Below, one piece after another: positions 10,405-20,539 of a DNA stretch of 64,000 bases (position 1 is its first letter; every line of letters begins with the position of its first letter). The notes below the pieces were generated by a model that was not told the origin of the DNA, did not search any database, and was given only the letters and a program-made list of their open reading frames with translations. Origin of the DNA: Flammula alnicola. Lineage: Eukaryota > Basidiomycota > Agaricomycetes > Agaricales > Strophariaceae. The position numbers were made by a program, and so were the translations under genes. The DNA lies in assembly GCA_015499995.1 (NCBI GenBank), contig JADNRV010000039.1:62001-126000 (forward strand), given 5' to 3'.

Positions 10405-12027
10405 ATAGCTTCTACGTCGAAGGAGCCGCCTCGCGGAAATGACCATGTACAGGGCCTTCGTGATCAAGAGGTAGCTCTCCTTAAGCTCGGGGATCTCTAT
10501 CGAGATCAGAAGTGCGTGGTTACAATAATCGACTTCTAAATCTCGCTCATTCGCTGTAGGAATGCACAAGGACTTGCGGATGTTATCACACAATCTCGGG
10601 CATTTATGTCGTCGACGGCAAAGGCGAAGACTGCTAAACTCAGTACATATCAAAATGGTTGTATAATACAATTTCTCACTATGGTTTAGTCCGAACATTG
10701 CTTGATTATTTCAACTACACCGACGGACAACATCGGGTGGGCCAAGAGCGAGAAGCGGATCTTCCTCAAACACAGTCTCGAGACCCGGCTGGTGGGACTG
10801 CAAGTCGCTCTTTCTTCGACGATATCTACTCGCATTGACCCTCTTCGCAGACAACTGGAAACCCAACAATACAAACCCGCTCCTAACCCTCATCAATACT
10901 CTCCTAACCGAATTGAAGCGCCTGGACGACAAGATGATCCTGACTGAGGTCCATCTACTCGAAAGTCGCGTCTACCGCGGCATTGGTAACCTCGCGAAAG
11001 CTGAGGTTCGTCCATCTATCCACCTCCCTCATTGGCAAGAGTTAACATCCAGATAGGTAGCCCTCACCTCTTCAAGAACTTCTGCTAATTCCATCTACTG
11101 CCCGCCTCACCTCCAAGCCGCCCTCGACCTCCAATCCGGCAACCTTGAAGATAAGGATTACACCACCGCCTATTCCTATTTCTTTGAGGCATTCGAAAAC
11201 CTTTCTGCGCAAGAAGAGGAGAGCGCTCTCGGGGCCCTGAAGTACATGCTCCTTTGCAAAGTCATGCTTAACTTGGTATGTGGCCTCGTTTGTGCCGTTC
11301 CGCTTCTTAACAAACTATCTGATTTCAGCCAGAGGACGTCGACTCGCTTCTGACCATCAAGCTCGCACTCAAATACGCGAACATGAGGGACGTGGAGAGC
11401 ATGCGGGCGATCGCTCGTGCACATCAGAATCGTAACCTTGCCGACTTCTAGAAAGCCCTCCGGGATTATAAAGAAGGTATGCTCATGTTCGTTCTCTTTC
11501 TTCCGACGAAGGCTGATTCGTCCTAGAACTATCCTCTGATCCGACCATTCGCTCCCACCTCGCCGCTCTATACGACACCCTCCTGGAGCAAAATCTCCTG
11601 CGGATCGTGGAGCCCTACTCAGTGGTGGAAATCGCATACGTCGCGGAAACCGTAGGACAGGAGAGGCAAGCTGTGGAGGCCAAGTAAGCCATGTATCCCT
11701 GAAAAAATTATACCACTCTAATTTTGTCTTTCCGTCGTGCCAGACTATCGCAAATGATCCTCGACAAGGTGTTTTACGGCGTCCTCGACCAAGGCAGAGG
11801 TTGTCTTATTGTCTACGATCAGCCCGAAGCCGACGTACGTCCGCCCTCTGTCTATTTCTTGCTTTAGTTCTGATTTGCCTTCTGACAGAATACATATGGC
11901 GCTGCCATCGAAACACTCGCGCAAGTGAGCAAAGTTGTCGAATCGTTATATGCCAAGGTATTTCTAGTGCCTCTTAAAGCCGGGTTTCCGTTCTGACTGT
12001 AATTTCTAGACTGTTCGCATCGCTTAG
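10405..12027 (+). pseudogene. rpn6: 26S proteasome regulatory subunit RPN6 (PSMD11), 5'-truncated pseudogene
   Basis: RPN6 is a lid subunit with an alpha-solenoid and a C-terminal PCI domain that clamps the core and base. Exons can be followed: ALLKLGDLYRDQK / NAQGLADVITQSRAFMSSTA / KAKTAKLIRTLLDYF / WAKSEKRIFLKHSLETRLVG / LINTLLTELKRLDDKMILTE / [16 protein letters not shown] / LALKYANMRDVESMRAIARA, then the PCI part [40 protein letters not shown] and YGAAIETLAQVSKVVESLYA, ending TVRIA with stop at 12,025-12,027. Lesions: TAG at 11,449-11,451 (LADF*KALRDYK), an extra base near 10,880-10,884, and a frame break after LLDYF. The N-terminal part was not found. Retained introns mean a genomic duplicate, not a retrocopy. 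Because RPN6 is essential, an intact copy must exist elsewhere. Confidence 0.88.
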
Positions 12028-12395
12028 AGTATATTAACCTCTGTATTAATAATCCATATATCATTCCTCTGAACAAGTTGAAAGGAATATCGCAATATGT
12101 TCTGGAGCAAGAATTAAGATTGAATTTTACAATTACAAAGTGGATGATATAGTGGCCGTTAGATACTATCCGCTTTCCCCGGACCCCCTACGAGACATAA
12201 ACGCAGATTGGGGTAGAACGTAACGTTAAAGGTATATGTGCAAAAAACACGCCTTCCGAGTGCTGTAAAGTCACTCGCTCGGTGCCGATGGCGCAAGATT
12301 GTGTCTATGAGGGCAATATATGCCGGTATATTGTCTGCACCACCCGCAGCCTCTCCTCCCTTCCCAGGCCCTCTCTCCGAGCCTTCAATGCCTGT

Positions 12396-12910
12396 AATTA
12401 CCCAGTCATACTTCGCACTACCCGCACCGCCCTGACCACTTGCATCCCGCCTGCCCGCCCGCCTTGCGCCACTCGCTTCGCGCACCATTGGGCGCCGAAC
12501 ACGGCGAGGAATTGAAGAGACATGATGATGCCAACGAGGAAGCACATCACAATAACGCCTTGTGGCCAGGCGTCGAACGCAACCATCCCGAGGAAGCCCA
12601 TCATAGAAACAGCAGAGATGAACATGCACAGAGCTGGAACGCGGGTGGAGAGGGAGAAAAAGAAATATGATTCGAAGAGGTCTCGAGAGCACGACTGGAT
12701 GATGGAGAAAAAGTGTGAGATAAGGCTGAAATAGAAAGATGGTGGCCTAAACCTACGATGAACGTCCTCAGGTCAGCCCAGTTGTATCGCAGCAGGAACC
12801 ACACATCACAGGCGATACCAAGCCCGGATGCTATGCTGGAAGTTGCGATGGCACCCCTTGCGTAAGAGTCGACGCTGAATATAAAACCAGGGGATATAGA
12901 GAAAACGGCC
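12396..12910 (-). pseudogene. Multi-pass membrane protein of basidiomycete unknown family (partial)
   Basis: Two minus-strand exons carry hydrophobic segments. Exon A (about 12,760-12,905) reads FSISPGFIFSVDSYARGAIA then GLGIACDVWFLLRY and WADLRTFI. An intron of about 60 nt follows. Exon B reads FESYFFFSLSTRVPALCMFI, SMMGFLGMVAFDAWPQGVIV and MCFLVGIIMSLQFLAVFGAQ, with tail AKRVAQGGRAG. This is the layout of the small 7-TM-like proteins common in Agaricomycetes. The upstream helices (up to about 13,120) do not splice cleanly, so the N-terminus is missing or damaged. Function unknown. Confidence 0.5.
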
Positions 12911-13083
12911 CTATCAACCCTGAAGATTTGAGAGAGATTAGGGAAGGTGACAGGAGAATACAAGAATAGGCTTACGCGGCCAGAGCGACGAGCTATAAGA
13001 TAAGATGAGAAACTTGAGGATATAACCGAAGGTGCTTACCAATGAGGATATACAGGAAGCAACACACTCCCTATATTTAGAAG

Positions 13084-13119
13084 GAGGATGAGCTCGACAA
13101 AGTGTCGAACTCATCCTCA
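13084..13119. repeat. Short inverted repeat
   Basis: GAGGATGAGCTCGACA is followed after AAG by TGTCGAACTCATCCTC, forming a 16-bp hairpin with one mismatch. It lies at the upstream end of the membrane-protein fragment. It could be a small foldback or recombination scar. Confidence 0.55.
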
Positions 13120-13271
13120 ATCTTCTTTAATTCGCGACGCTGTGTATATCGCGGTACTCATTCCCCCCGCGTGATGACCTTGCGGATCGGCTCAGCTGTC
13201 CGGATCAGGCTTCCTTCCCTCCCACCACCACCCCGTTTACGCCGCCACCCACCGTCACTGCTGGCGGCGGT

Positions 13272-14697
13272 TAGTCCTGTTTTTACCGCGCCCCCAAAAC
13301 CGTGTCAGGAAGTTGTTATGTAATCTTCGGACTTTGAAAACGCGTCGCGTCAATATTGCACTGCAGGCGTCCCATTCTCGACGCGTTTATACATATGCCG
13401 CTTGCTCTACTATCGTAAATTCAATTCTTATTCAAAGCAATACCCAAGCTCGATGGAAGGAAATGTTAGAAGCATTCAAACTTACAAGAAAACCCTCATC
13501 ATCACAGTGCCAGAGACTCCAGATTACCTCCAACGTCTTTTGCCATCTGCCTCATGTGCCTCAAGTGCTTCACTTCCATCTTCTCCTGATGATACTCGCG
13601 GACCACTGTCGACTACACTCGGCTCTCCATTTAACGGGCCTGGATGGATGGATGGATCGTCAAGCCAACCACGGCTGCGTCAGTCTCCGCAGAGCGACAT
13701 CCAAAAGTCGGCACTCAAGTTCGAGAAAATGGAGGCATTTCTTAGGGACCCGGGATTTAAGACTCTTGCAAACAGATTCGGTTGGTAACCTAGGTTCGAG
13801 AGTTGCTGTGAGGCCCAGAATGGAAATCGAAGATGGAAAGCAGCCCCGCAAGAAAGTTCCAATGAGGGTAAATGCTGGACGAAAAGAAAGGCCCCAAGAG
13901 TTGATCAGATGACCTTCGTCGACGCACGCGAATAAAACATTGGATCGAAAGGTGGAACCCTCTGTAATTTCCCGCCATTCCATGTTACGGAGATGCTCTG
14001 GGTCCACACACACAACCTGCCACCGAACACACTCCTCGATTTCCTGTGCCAAGCGGAGTCCGGTCTTCCTTGCCTCAGTTAAGGTTTCCGCGCAGTAAGA
14101 GAAGGCAGATACATTCAGTTTGAACAGTTGATTGACCTAGCGAGTTGTGAAGGATGAATAGAAAAAGGAGTCAAAGAACATACAATTTTATTTGCAAGAC
14201 CCTTGGTTGGTGTAATTACAACCTCTATAGGCTTTGCTCGAGTAGGAAGACCACGGGGATAAGCCTCAGGGTTGTTGTTGTATTCGAGGAGAACGAGACA
14301 GGGAATCGCAAAGGGAGCCGACTTTCCATCCCCAGTGGCAGTATAGCAAAGCATATCTGTTCCGTCAAGGATGACAGAAACGAGTTCGAGCTGGACCGCA
14401 TGCAGACCGTTCGTCCACGTTGGTACAACTTGAATCTTCCTCACAATTGCCTTGATTGTCTCGAGGCCTATGAGATCCTGCCGAAGCCATTATTTTTGAC
14501 TCATAACAGGTTCCGGACCTTGAAATAAAGAAACGATTGGAATTCTAGAGGTTTAACGACAAGATTGCATGAATGATCGCGTCGAGATGAAGTCGGGAGG
14601 AATATTGACGCGTCTGCAGCGGACCGGGGGTTCAAAGTCCGAAGATTACATAACAACTTCCTGACACGGTTTTGGGGGCGCGGTAAAAAACAGACTA
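13272..14697. mobile_element. TIR element carrying a RecQ-like helicase fragment
   Basis: The stretch from about 13,277 to 13,338 recurs inverted at 14,632-14,693; the shared part includes ACCGCGCCCCCAAAACCGTG and GAAGTTGTTATGTAATCTTC, about 60 bp with one T-run length difference. Further in, ACGCGTC and CTGCAG-like blocks also mirror each other. The outer ends carry TAGT/ACTA, so a TA target is possible. The element is about 1.42 kb and its only recognisable content is a helicase fragment on the minus strand. It encodes no visible transposase and would be non-autonomous. Confidence 0.7.
13660..14510 (-). pseudogene. RecQ-like DEAD/DEAH helicase, N-terminal half only
   Basis: Superfamily 2 helicase of the kind often repeated in basidiomycete genomes. 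Motif I is ATGDGKSAPFAIP (a GKS Walker A). Before it comes HAVQLELVSVILDGTDMLC and after it LPTRAKPIEVVITPTKGLAN (motif Ia). After a frame break, AQEIEECVRWQVVCVDPEHL leads to motif II VDEGH (usual DEAH) and motif III GLTATLEP. The C-terminal motifs IV-VI are absent, and the frame changes near 14,110. A TAA sits just before the readable start (MSQK*WLRQDLIGLE). It is enclosed by the 60-bp TIRs of the surrounding element. Confidence 0.75.
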
Positions 14698-14899
14698 CAT
14701 ACATCGTGATCCGAAGGGCACATCACATATATCGTAGTCTGGCTAGGAGAGACTAGGCGGCGGTGACGACCCATGAGAGCCCCAATAAGCAACAACGACG
14801 GCCGTAGGACTTGGAACGCCATCATGCCGCACCACCATGTTGCCGTCCTCTGACACGACAAATCCGGCAACGTTGGATGCGGCGCATGCGTATGATTTG

Positions 14900-15600
14900 A
14901 TCCGTCTAGAATTTCAATGGCGAAAGAAACTTACATCCAGTTCGTTTAATATGTCCCAGATAATATGATGCTATGAGCTTGGGATTTCTATTTGTCCACC
15001 AGATTTTGACCCAGTGAATTACCCAAGGAAATGGATCTGATCCGGTATGAAGACGCAACCCAAAGCGCTGCCACTTGTCGTGCTGATCAACAGTCACCAT
15101 GTCATCATTTACTCCTGCTGCCCAAAATCGGCGCCGCTTCAAGCGTCCAGCCTTTCTCTTCTTCACCTGTTCCGCCTCAAAAATATGAAAGTATGAAACA
15201 ACCAAGTCCCTGTTTGAGATTTTGTTAGAAACTGGGCGATGCAAATAATGAGACTGACTGAGTCAGACTGACCGAGAAACTGACATCCCTTTCTCATGGA
15301 AAAGAAGGCTTGTCATCTCACGAGCTCCAGCCATAGGATACTTCTTTCTAAGCTCTATCATTGGGACTTGGATTGTTTCGAGAGTATGTTTCTGACTCCG
15401 TGTTCGCTCCAAACCCATCTGCTTGCGCATTTTTTTGAAGACGATAAGCTGGTGAAATATCATTAGTCCGGTGGCCCACTAAAAATCCTTTAACTTACCC
15501 AAGGCCACATACCTGAGTGTCAATATGCTTCGCTAGCAGGAGGTCCAATATTTCCTTGTCATTTTTTCGCATCTTCCAATATACCAGAATATGAGGTCCA
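14900..15600 (-). pseudogene. Integrase-core (rve-like) transposase fragment
   Basis: Minus-strand pieces in order: ILVYWKMRKNDKEILDLLLA and KHIDTQ, an intron, FKKMRKQMGLERTRSQKHTL and RKKYPMAGAREMTSLLFHEK then GMSVSRS, and after a damaged junction KRKAGRLKRRRFWAAGVNDD, VDQHDKWQRFGLRLHTGSDP and KIWWTNRNPKLI. The D of VDQHDKW is the first acidic residue of the integrase core. The rest of the DDE core is missing on the left. On the right the gene stops at the Helitron-like terminus at 15,622, suggesting that insertion split it. Assignment to an rve-type DNA transposon is from the motif pattern. Confidence 0.65.
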
Positions 15601-15621
15601 ATATCCTCTATTAAGGCTGTA

Positions 15622-15647
15622 CTAGCTGTGACCGTGCGTTGCACGGT
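15622..15647 (-). mobile_element. Helitron-like 3' terminus (hairpin + CTAG)
   Basis: On the minus strand the sequence reads ACCGTGCAACGCACGGT (7-bp stem, 3-nt loop), then CACAG, then CTAG followed by host T. A short hairpin a few bases before CTRR, with insertion next to T, is the defining 3' end of rolling-circle Helitron transposons. The element would extend rightwards from 15,622. I could not place its 5' TC end, and no Rep/helicase was recognised, so it would be non-autonomous. Confidence 0.6.
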
Positions 15648-15659
15648 GCTATCGATTAT

Positions 15660-16165
15660 TCAGATAAGTATTCAGAGCGGTGTGATATTTGCTAAGCGGT
15701 TTGTGGTTTTCCTGGACGAAGGTCAACTTCTAACAATCGTACACAACTCTGACCATTTATGGCAGAAGTAGCCACTTGTCATCAATGATCGATCTTATTC
15801 ATCCGTTTCGACCTCTTGTCATCGTCAAAAAGCAGGCAAAAAAATCCACTTTCTGAACACTGAAAGCTCTGCTCGACAGAGAACCGATGAGATATTCGAC
15901 CTCGAAAAAGACTCGCGAGAAAATCGCGGCTTGCTGGCGTGCAAAACGCCGCAGAAGCCAGAGCCCCACGCGAGAAAAATGTTTTCAAACATGTTATGGA
16001 TTTGCGCATTCAGATGTCTAATTAGACGATCGAGGAAGTGTAGCTCGCATAATTGTTGAAAATTTTGCATATTCAAGCCCACTTTTGACTAATTCAAGTC
16101 CATCCCATCTCCCAGTGTTCCAGAGGGCAGCGGAGTAATGCTGTACCATTCAGATGACATTGAAC
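15660..16165. other. No gene recognised
   Basis: Only short overlapping frames (15,782-16,082, minus) without family resemblance. It lies between the Helitron-like end and the 3' end of the Plavaka transposase. Confidence 0.5.
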
Positions 16166-16169
16166 GAGT

Positions 16170-18650
16170 TTAGAAGAAAGATATTCTATAAAAATGCTTG
16201 TCCGTAAAGCTATTTACATAGAATGTCCCACAGCGATCGAGAACATTACTGGTTGTCCATTCCTGAGGTGCGAAACGGCCAAACCTTGGATAGAGGTGGA
16301 CACTACGCCGAATCTGATCTACTGGGATGATACTGGCGACATGTGTCCCATCGGTATCACGTAGAGGCGAGATATTGTAAAGAAGATGATTCGGATCGGG
16401 CTCATCTTGAAGGGCAGAGAACCATTGGATGTAAGCAAGATGCTCGGGAACGTCCACTTCGTGATTGAACATGATGTGGCGTAACTTTTTAGGAATGGAA
16501 AAAATGACACGTATGCGACCCACACGGTATCCGTCGACTCCAACGTCCTCGCCGGACCCGTCATTGATCCACGCAGTATCGAATCTGGACGGAATGGTCT
16601 TTCCACGTCCATCAATCTTGCATGGGCGAACGTGGATAGCATCAGATGTCGTCTGAAGGGAGGTGAAGGGGTCAGTTCGTAAAAACTTGAGCCTTTGCCA
16701 GACTGGAATCCGCGTGAAAGGTATGCGAACACCCCATATCTTGCGTTCAACCTGGACCCGAGTCAAATCCGGTTCATTTAAGAGGACCGTGTAACGGGCG
16801 AGTGCATTGCGGAAATGCGTGGCGCCATAGCCTGAATCCGAGATAATATCCTCCAGGGGTACTGCACGGACAGTGGGGTGCTTGGCAAGATTGAAAGCAC
16901 GGTCAAGCTCTAGACCAGGCGGGGTCCATTCCTTCATTTCGGGGAGTGGAGAGCCACTGAGGCGCCATTGAACAAATTGCTCGTGGCGGAAGATCTTCTC
17001 CTTGCGTTCCAACCAAACCGTCATCTGAGTAAACTCGTCTTTGTGGTTCGTTGCTTCATATGCGTCTTTTGCGAAATCGATGTGAAGGCGTTCAGTGTAT
17101 TCCGTATTGACGTTATCAGTGGTGCCGTAGAGTTTGATCATATCGACGTAATGGTTTGCGAAGTGAAGTTTGGGAATGTTGAAGCCTTCGCGAATTCCTA
17201 GGTCAACAAAGATGTCTTTATTTTCGTGGAAGCGGTTGAGAGCGTCTTCAAGTAGTCCAAGAGTGTCGTCAGTGTGAACAGGAAGCTGGGCAAGATATAT
17301 GAAGTCCATGAGAGAGCGAACTGCACGTACAAGTCGAATGTTCGACATTCCGTCTGGCAATTGGATATCGATAACGAGCCCGAGAAGAATGCGGCACATC
17401 TGGTCGTGCTCTTGACCTGATATACGAGATAAGCTGGTGATTCCCTTCACAAAGTGGCGGATATTGTGGTTGGGGGCATGCGCCGACAGCGAGCATCGAT
17501 CTCGGCAGCACCACAGGCTTCTGTAACCCATTTGATGAGATGAATGACGACGCCTTGATAAAGTTGGTGAAGAACGTCGGGGGTGATTGACCGAAAGATG
17601 TGGGCATAAGGTAGGTTGCTCCAGAAAGGTTGAATAACGGGTTTGATTCCAGCAGATTGGCAAGTCTGCAAGAACCCGTCGGGGTCCCCATCAAATGAAT
17701 CCAGAGCAGCCAAAATGCGTTCAAGGTCACGCAAATCTGGATCACCGGATGGTATAAACGTCCCAAATTCATCGTGTGGGGTTGTGCACGTTGGGCATTG
17801 TCCAGTATAGGTGCAAGTCACCAAGACCTGCTCAGGGTAATCACCCACGAAACATGCGAGAATTGGATGTGTGCGTCTGGTCAGCCCATCGCCGCTCGTC
17901 ATAAAGATACCCGAGAGGCCGGCCTCTTCGAGCGGTTTGAGAATCTTACCCATGCATGCATGGTATAGATTTGAGAGGAGGCGTCGCCGTGAAGCTTGGT
18001 TGGTGACACCTTCAAGACGAGTGGTGGGAAGGTAACCAAGAAGAACATAGGCATGCTTTGAAGGTTTGCGAGGGATTTCTTTCGGGATGTTGCCGATAGT
18101 TAGGTAGAGTGGGTATGCACTTTTGTTGCGAAACAATGTGAGTTGAGTTTTATCTGTCGAGACGATGATTGGGAGGATTGTTGCGCCTGGATTCTGCTCT
18201 TCGAGTGACTTCTATAATGGGACGTGGGACTTTCATGAGATGGATGAAGATTGTTGATCGATATCAATCAACGTACTTGTGTTGCCCACCACCACTTTCC
18301 CGTATTCATGTCATGGTAGAGTCTCGTTTGCATGCCCTCATCCGTAAAGTGCTTCTCCGGCAAGAAGATCAGATAAGGTGCGAAGTCTGGGTCACTATAG
18401 AGCGCCTTGATGCATTCAATGATATCTCGAAAATAGACATCACAGACTTCTCCACCGATCAAGACTTCATGGCGTTGAAATCGCGGTCGGCCAGGAAGGG
18501 AGTTGTCAATGATCTTGTTTAACTCAGCGGTGCTCGAGAACGAGAGTCCGAGGGCCTCTGGTACCTATACGGAAGAAGTCAGAGAGGAGTTTTGCGACAT
18601 GCAGTGGTACGTACCCCTTCAATATTAAACTTTGAGTGGCACAGTGGCAC
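16170..18650 (-). pseudogene. Plavaka-type (CMC superfamily) transposase, 5'-truncated with one frameshift
   Basis: DDE-type transposase of the Plavaka group abundant in Agaricomycetes. From the 5' side: NIEGVPEALGLSFSSTAELN, IGGEVCDVYFRDIIECIKAL, HDMNTGKWWWATQ, an intron (about 18,211-18,274), KSLEEQNPGATILPIIVSTD, LTIGNIPKEIPRKPSKHAYV, FRSITPDVLHQLYQGVVIHL. At a G5 tract (17,472-17,476) one base is missing; the sequence continues in another frame as PNHNIRHFVKGITSLSRISG and, near the end, HFANHYVDMIKLYGTTDNVN and TERLHIDFAKDAYEATNHKD. The normal C-terminus and stop are present at 16,170. The N-terminal zinc-finger region is not present; upstream sequence changes to a transcription factor fragment on the other strand. 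Confidence 0.85.
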
Positions 18651-18892
18651 ACACACGTGACATTCACACAGACACGCCATTGATGATTGAGTCTGACAAG
18701 GTCTGACATTGACAAGCATTGACAAGAATCTGAAGAAGGATTAGCTTGATTGTTGCTAATCTGAAATACGACTTGATCCAGAACGGTACCGGGACCAAGC
18801 ACATTCATACAATCAATCTTCAGCAATCCTTCCTGGCGTTGGAAGTAACTAAGCGCCAAATATGCCTGAAACCAATGGACACCTTCTAGAGA

Positions 18893-19374
18893 GCCGATCT
18901 CAGTCGAAGAAACGCCGCATTCCTGGTGCATGCGACATTTGCAAGCGAAAGAAGAGTACGTTTCTATACCTGTTGGTTGAATTAAACTGGCCTTTTATCT
19001 TTATTTTTCATGGTTCGTTGTAAGTCCATCACTATTCGAGATGGTATATCCGTCAGGATCTCAGTAAACCCGAGTTTTCAGGCGATAGTGGAGAGATGCC
19101 CGACAATCGGTGTAGTAATTGTGTTCAGTTCGGGTTCGAGTGCACGCACAAAGAAGTTACCGAGGTGCGTCCTAGAACTCTTGCTGCTGTAATAACTTAA
19201 AGCTAACTTCTTTCTATCCAACCTAGACCTTAGGGCCAGCCAAAGGGTACGCTATAACCTTCGAGTTCGCGTCACACGAGTGTATCATGCTTGACTAATA
19301 CTTCGCTCTTCGTAAAGCTATGTCGAAAGGCTAGAGGCACGTCTAGAGAAGATGGATCGTCTATTGAGTAAGGT
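18893..19374 (+). pseudogene. Zn(II)2Cys6 transcription factor, N-terminal fragment
   Basis: Fungal binuclear zinc-cluster DNA-binding domain. Exon 1 gives KKRRIPGACDICKRKKS. After an intron, GDSGEMPDNRCSNCVQFGFE continues CTHKEVTE. Small exons follow, TLGPAKG and [18 protein letters not shown], the linker and dimerisation coiled coil. Five zinc-ligand cysteines can be placed (two in CDIC, two in CSNC, one in ECTH). The residue after KKS, normally a Cys, is not in the obvious splice path. The large regulatory domain is missing: after LLSK the sequence runs into unrelated bases and then an HSP60 fragment from 19,450. Confidence 0.8.
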
Positions 19375-19449
19375 GCGTTCGGATTTGCAAAGGACGATAT
19401 TTCTGGCCTCAAATTTTGATGACTTTCGGTGTTTATGATAGCTACTGCC

Positions 19450-19745
19450 GGGCCTCGACGTCAATCAAGAAGGTCAGGTATGATGATGCCCTCAACGCTG
19501 CGCGGGCCGCTGTCGAGGAGGGCATCCTCCCCAGTGGTGGTGTCGCGCTCCTCAAGGCCTCTCTGCAGCTTGCGACCAACTCGCCTGGCTCCGGTGCGGG
19601 ACCGACGAGCTCGCTGGTGTTGAACGACGCCAAGCCCATCCACATGACCATTTTTGACCAGGAGGTCGGCGTGGCGATTACGCGTGCGATCCTAAACAAC
19701 GCGGGTGAGGAGACGACCGTCATCGTCGGCATGCTGCTCAAGCAA
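19450..19745 (+). pseudogene. hsp60: Mitochondrial chaperonin HSP60, internal fragment
   Basis: About 90 residues from the apical/intermediate to C-terminal equatorial part of a group I chaperonin: [52 protein letters not shown] and [20 protein letters not shown]. The seven or so residues normally between GVAITR and ILNNAGEE are absent, and GGGV is SGGV. There is no start, ATP-binding Gly-rich loop or C-terminus. The homology begins at the end of a 32-bp sequence that also occurs inverted at 30,581-30,612, and stops abruptly at the GMC fragment. It is a captured or rearranged piece, not a gene. Confidence 0.88.
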
Positions 19746-20330
19746 CTATACTACCGTTCCACAGCCAGGATTAAATGGTGCATCCATTGCCTACCCTCGT
19801 GGACACGTCTTAGGTGGAAGTAGCTCTGTCAGTGAGTTGGCACGTTATACCAATGTCTCTGCGACCCGAAACTCATCACGTTCGATGGATTGTCTTGTCT
19901 ACACTCGCGGGTCAAAAGCTGATTTCGATCGCTATGCAAATGTCACTGGCGACAGTGGTTGGTCATGGGATAGCATACTGCCCTATTTCAAGAAAAGTGA
20001 AAGGTTTACTCCGTCAGCGGACAGGCACAACACCACCGGCCAGTTCGATCCATCTTTTCACGGATTCAGCGGGTTAAACTCTGTCAGTCTTCCTGGGGCA
20101 CCAACGGTGATCGACGATCCTGTCAACTCAGCAATCGGGCAATTAGCCGGCGAGTTTGCATCCAATACACACACCAATTCGGGGAATCCCCTCGGATTCG
20201 GTAAGTTTGGGTATCATTTACATGAACCTTTCTTAATTTCCGTCGTAATTAGGATGGTCACAGGCAGTTATTGACGGACCATCCGCGAGTCGGAGCAGCT
20301 CATCGTCAGGCTACCTAGCGCGGGAATTCT
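19746..20330 (+). pseudogene. GMC oxidoreductase (aryl-alcohol-oxidase-like) fragment
   Basis: Part of the FAD domain of a GMC flavoenzyme: [20 protein letters not shown] then SSSV (GMC signature 1), LVYTRGSKADFDRYANVTGD, GWSWDSILPYFKKSERFTP and VSLPGAPTVIDDPVNSAIGQ. After an intron (GTAAGT, about 20,202-20,261) comes SQAVIDGPSASRSSSSSGYL then AREFFLRPNCS. Between SSSV and LVYTRGS there are about 20 extra residues that look like an intron with a GTGAGT donor but no AG acceptor. The N-terminal ADP-binding fold and the C-terminal His pair are absent. Related secreted enzymes supply H2O2 in white-rot fungi. Confidence 0.85.
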
Positions 20331-20539
20331 TCCTGAGACCTAACTGCAGTCTACAGAGAGCGAGCAGCAATGTCGTCGCCTGGATACTGAGTACTGAGCT
20401 CGTCCACGCACAGGGTGCTTATCTAGCCTTCTGCACCCGTCCTCTCCACTTGATCCCTGCCCTCTCCCTCCCGCATACCTCTCGGAAAACCCCACAATCG
20501 GCTACTAGCCAATGCTCTCGCCCCCCAGCTCCCGACTAC

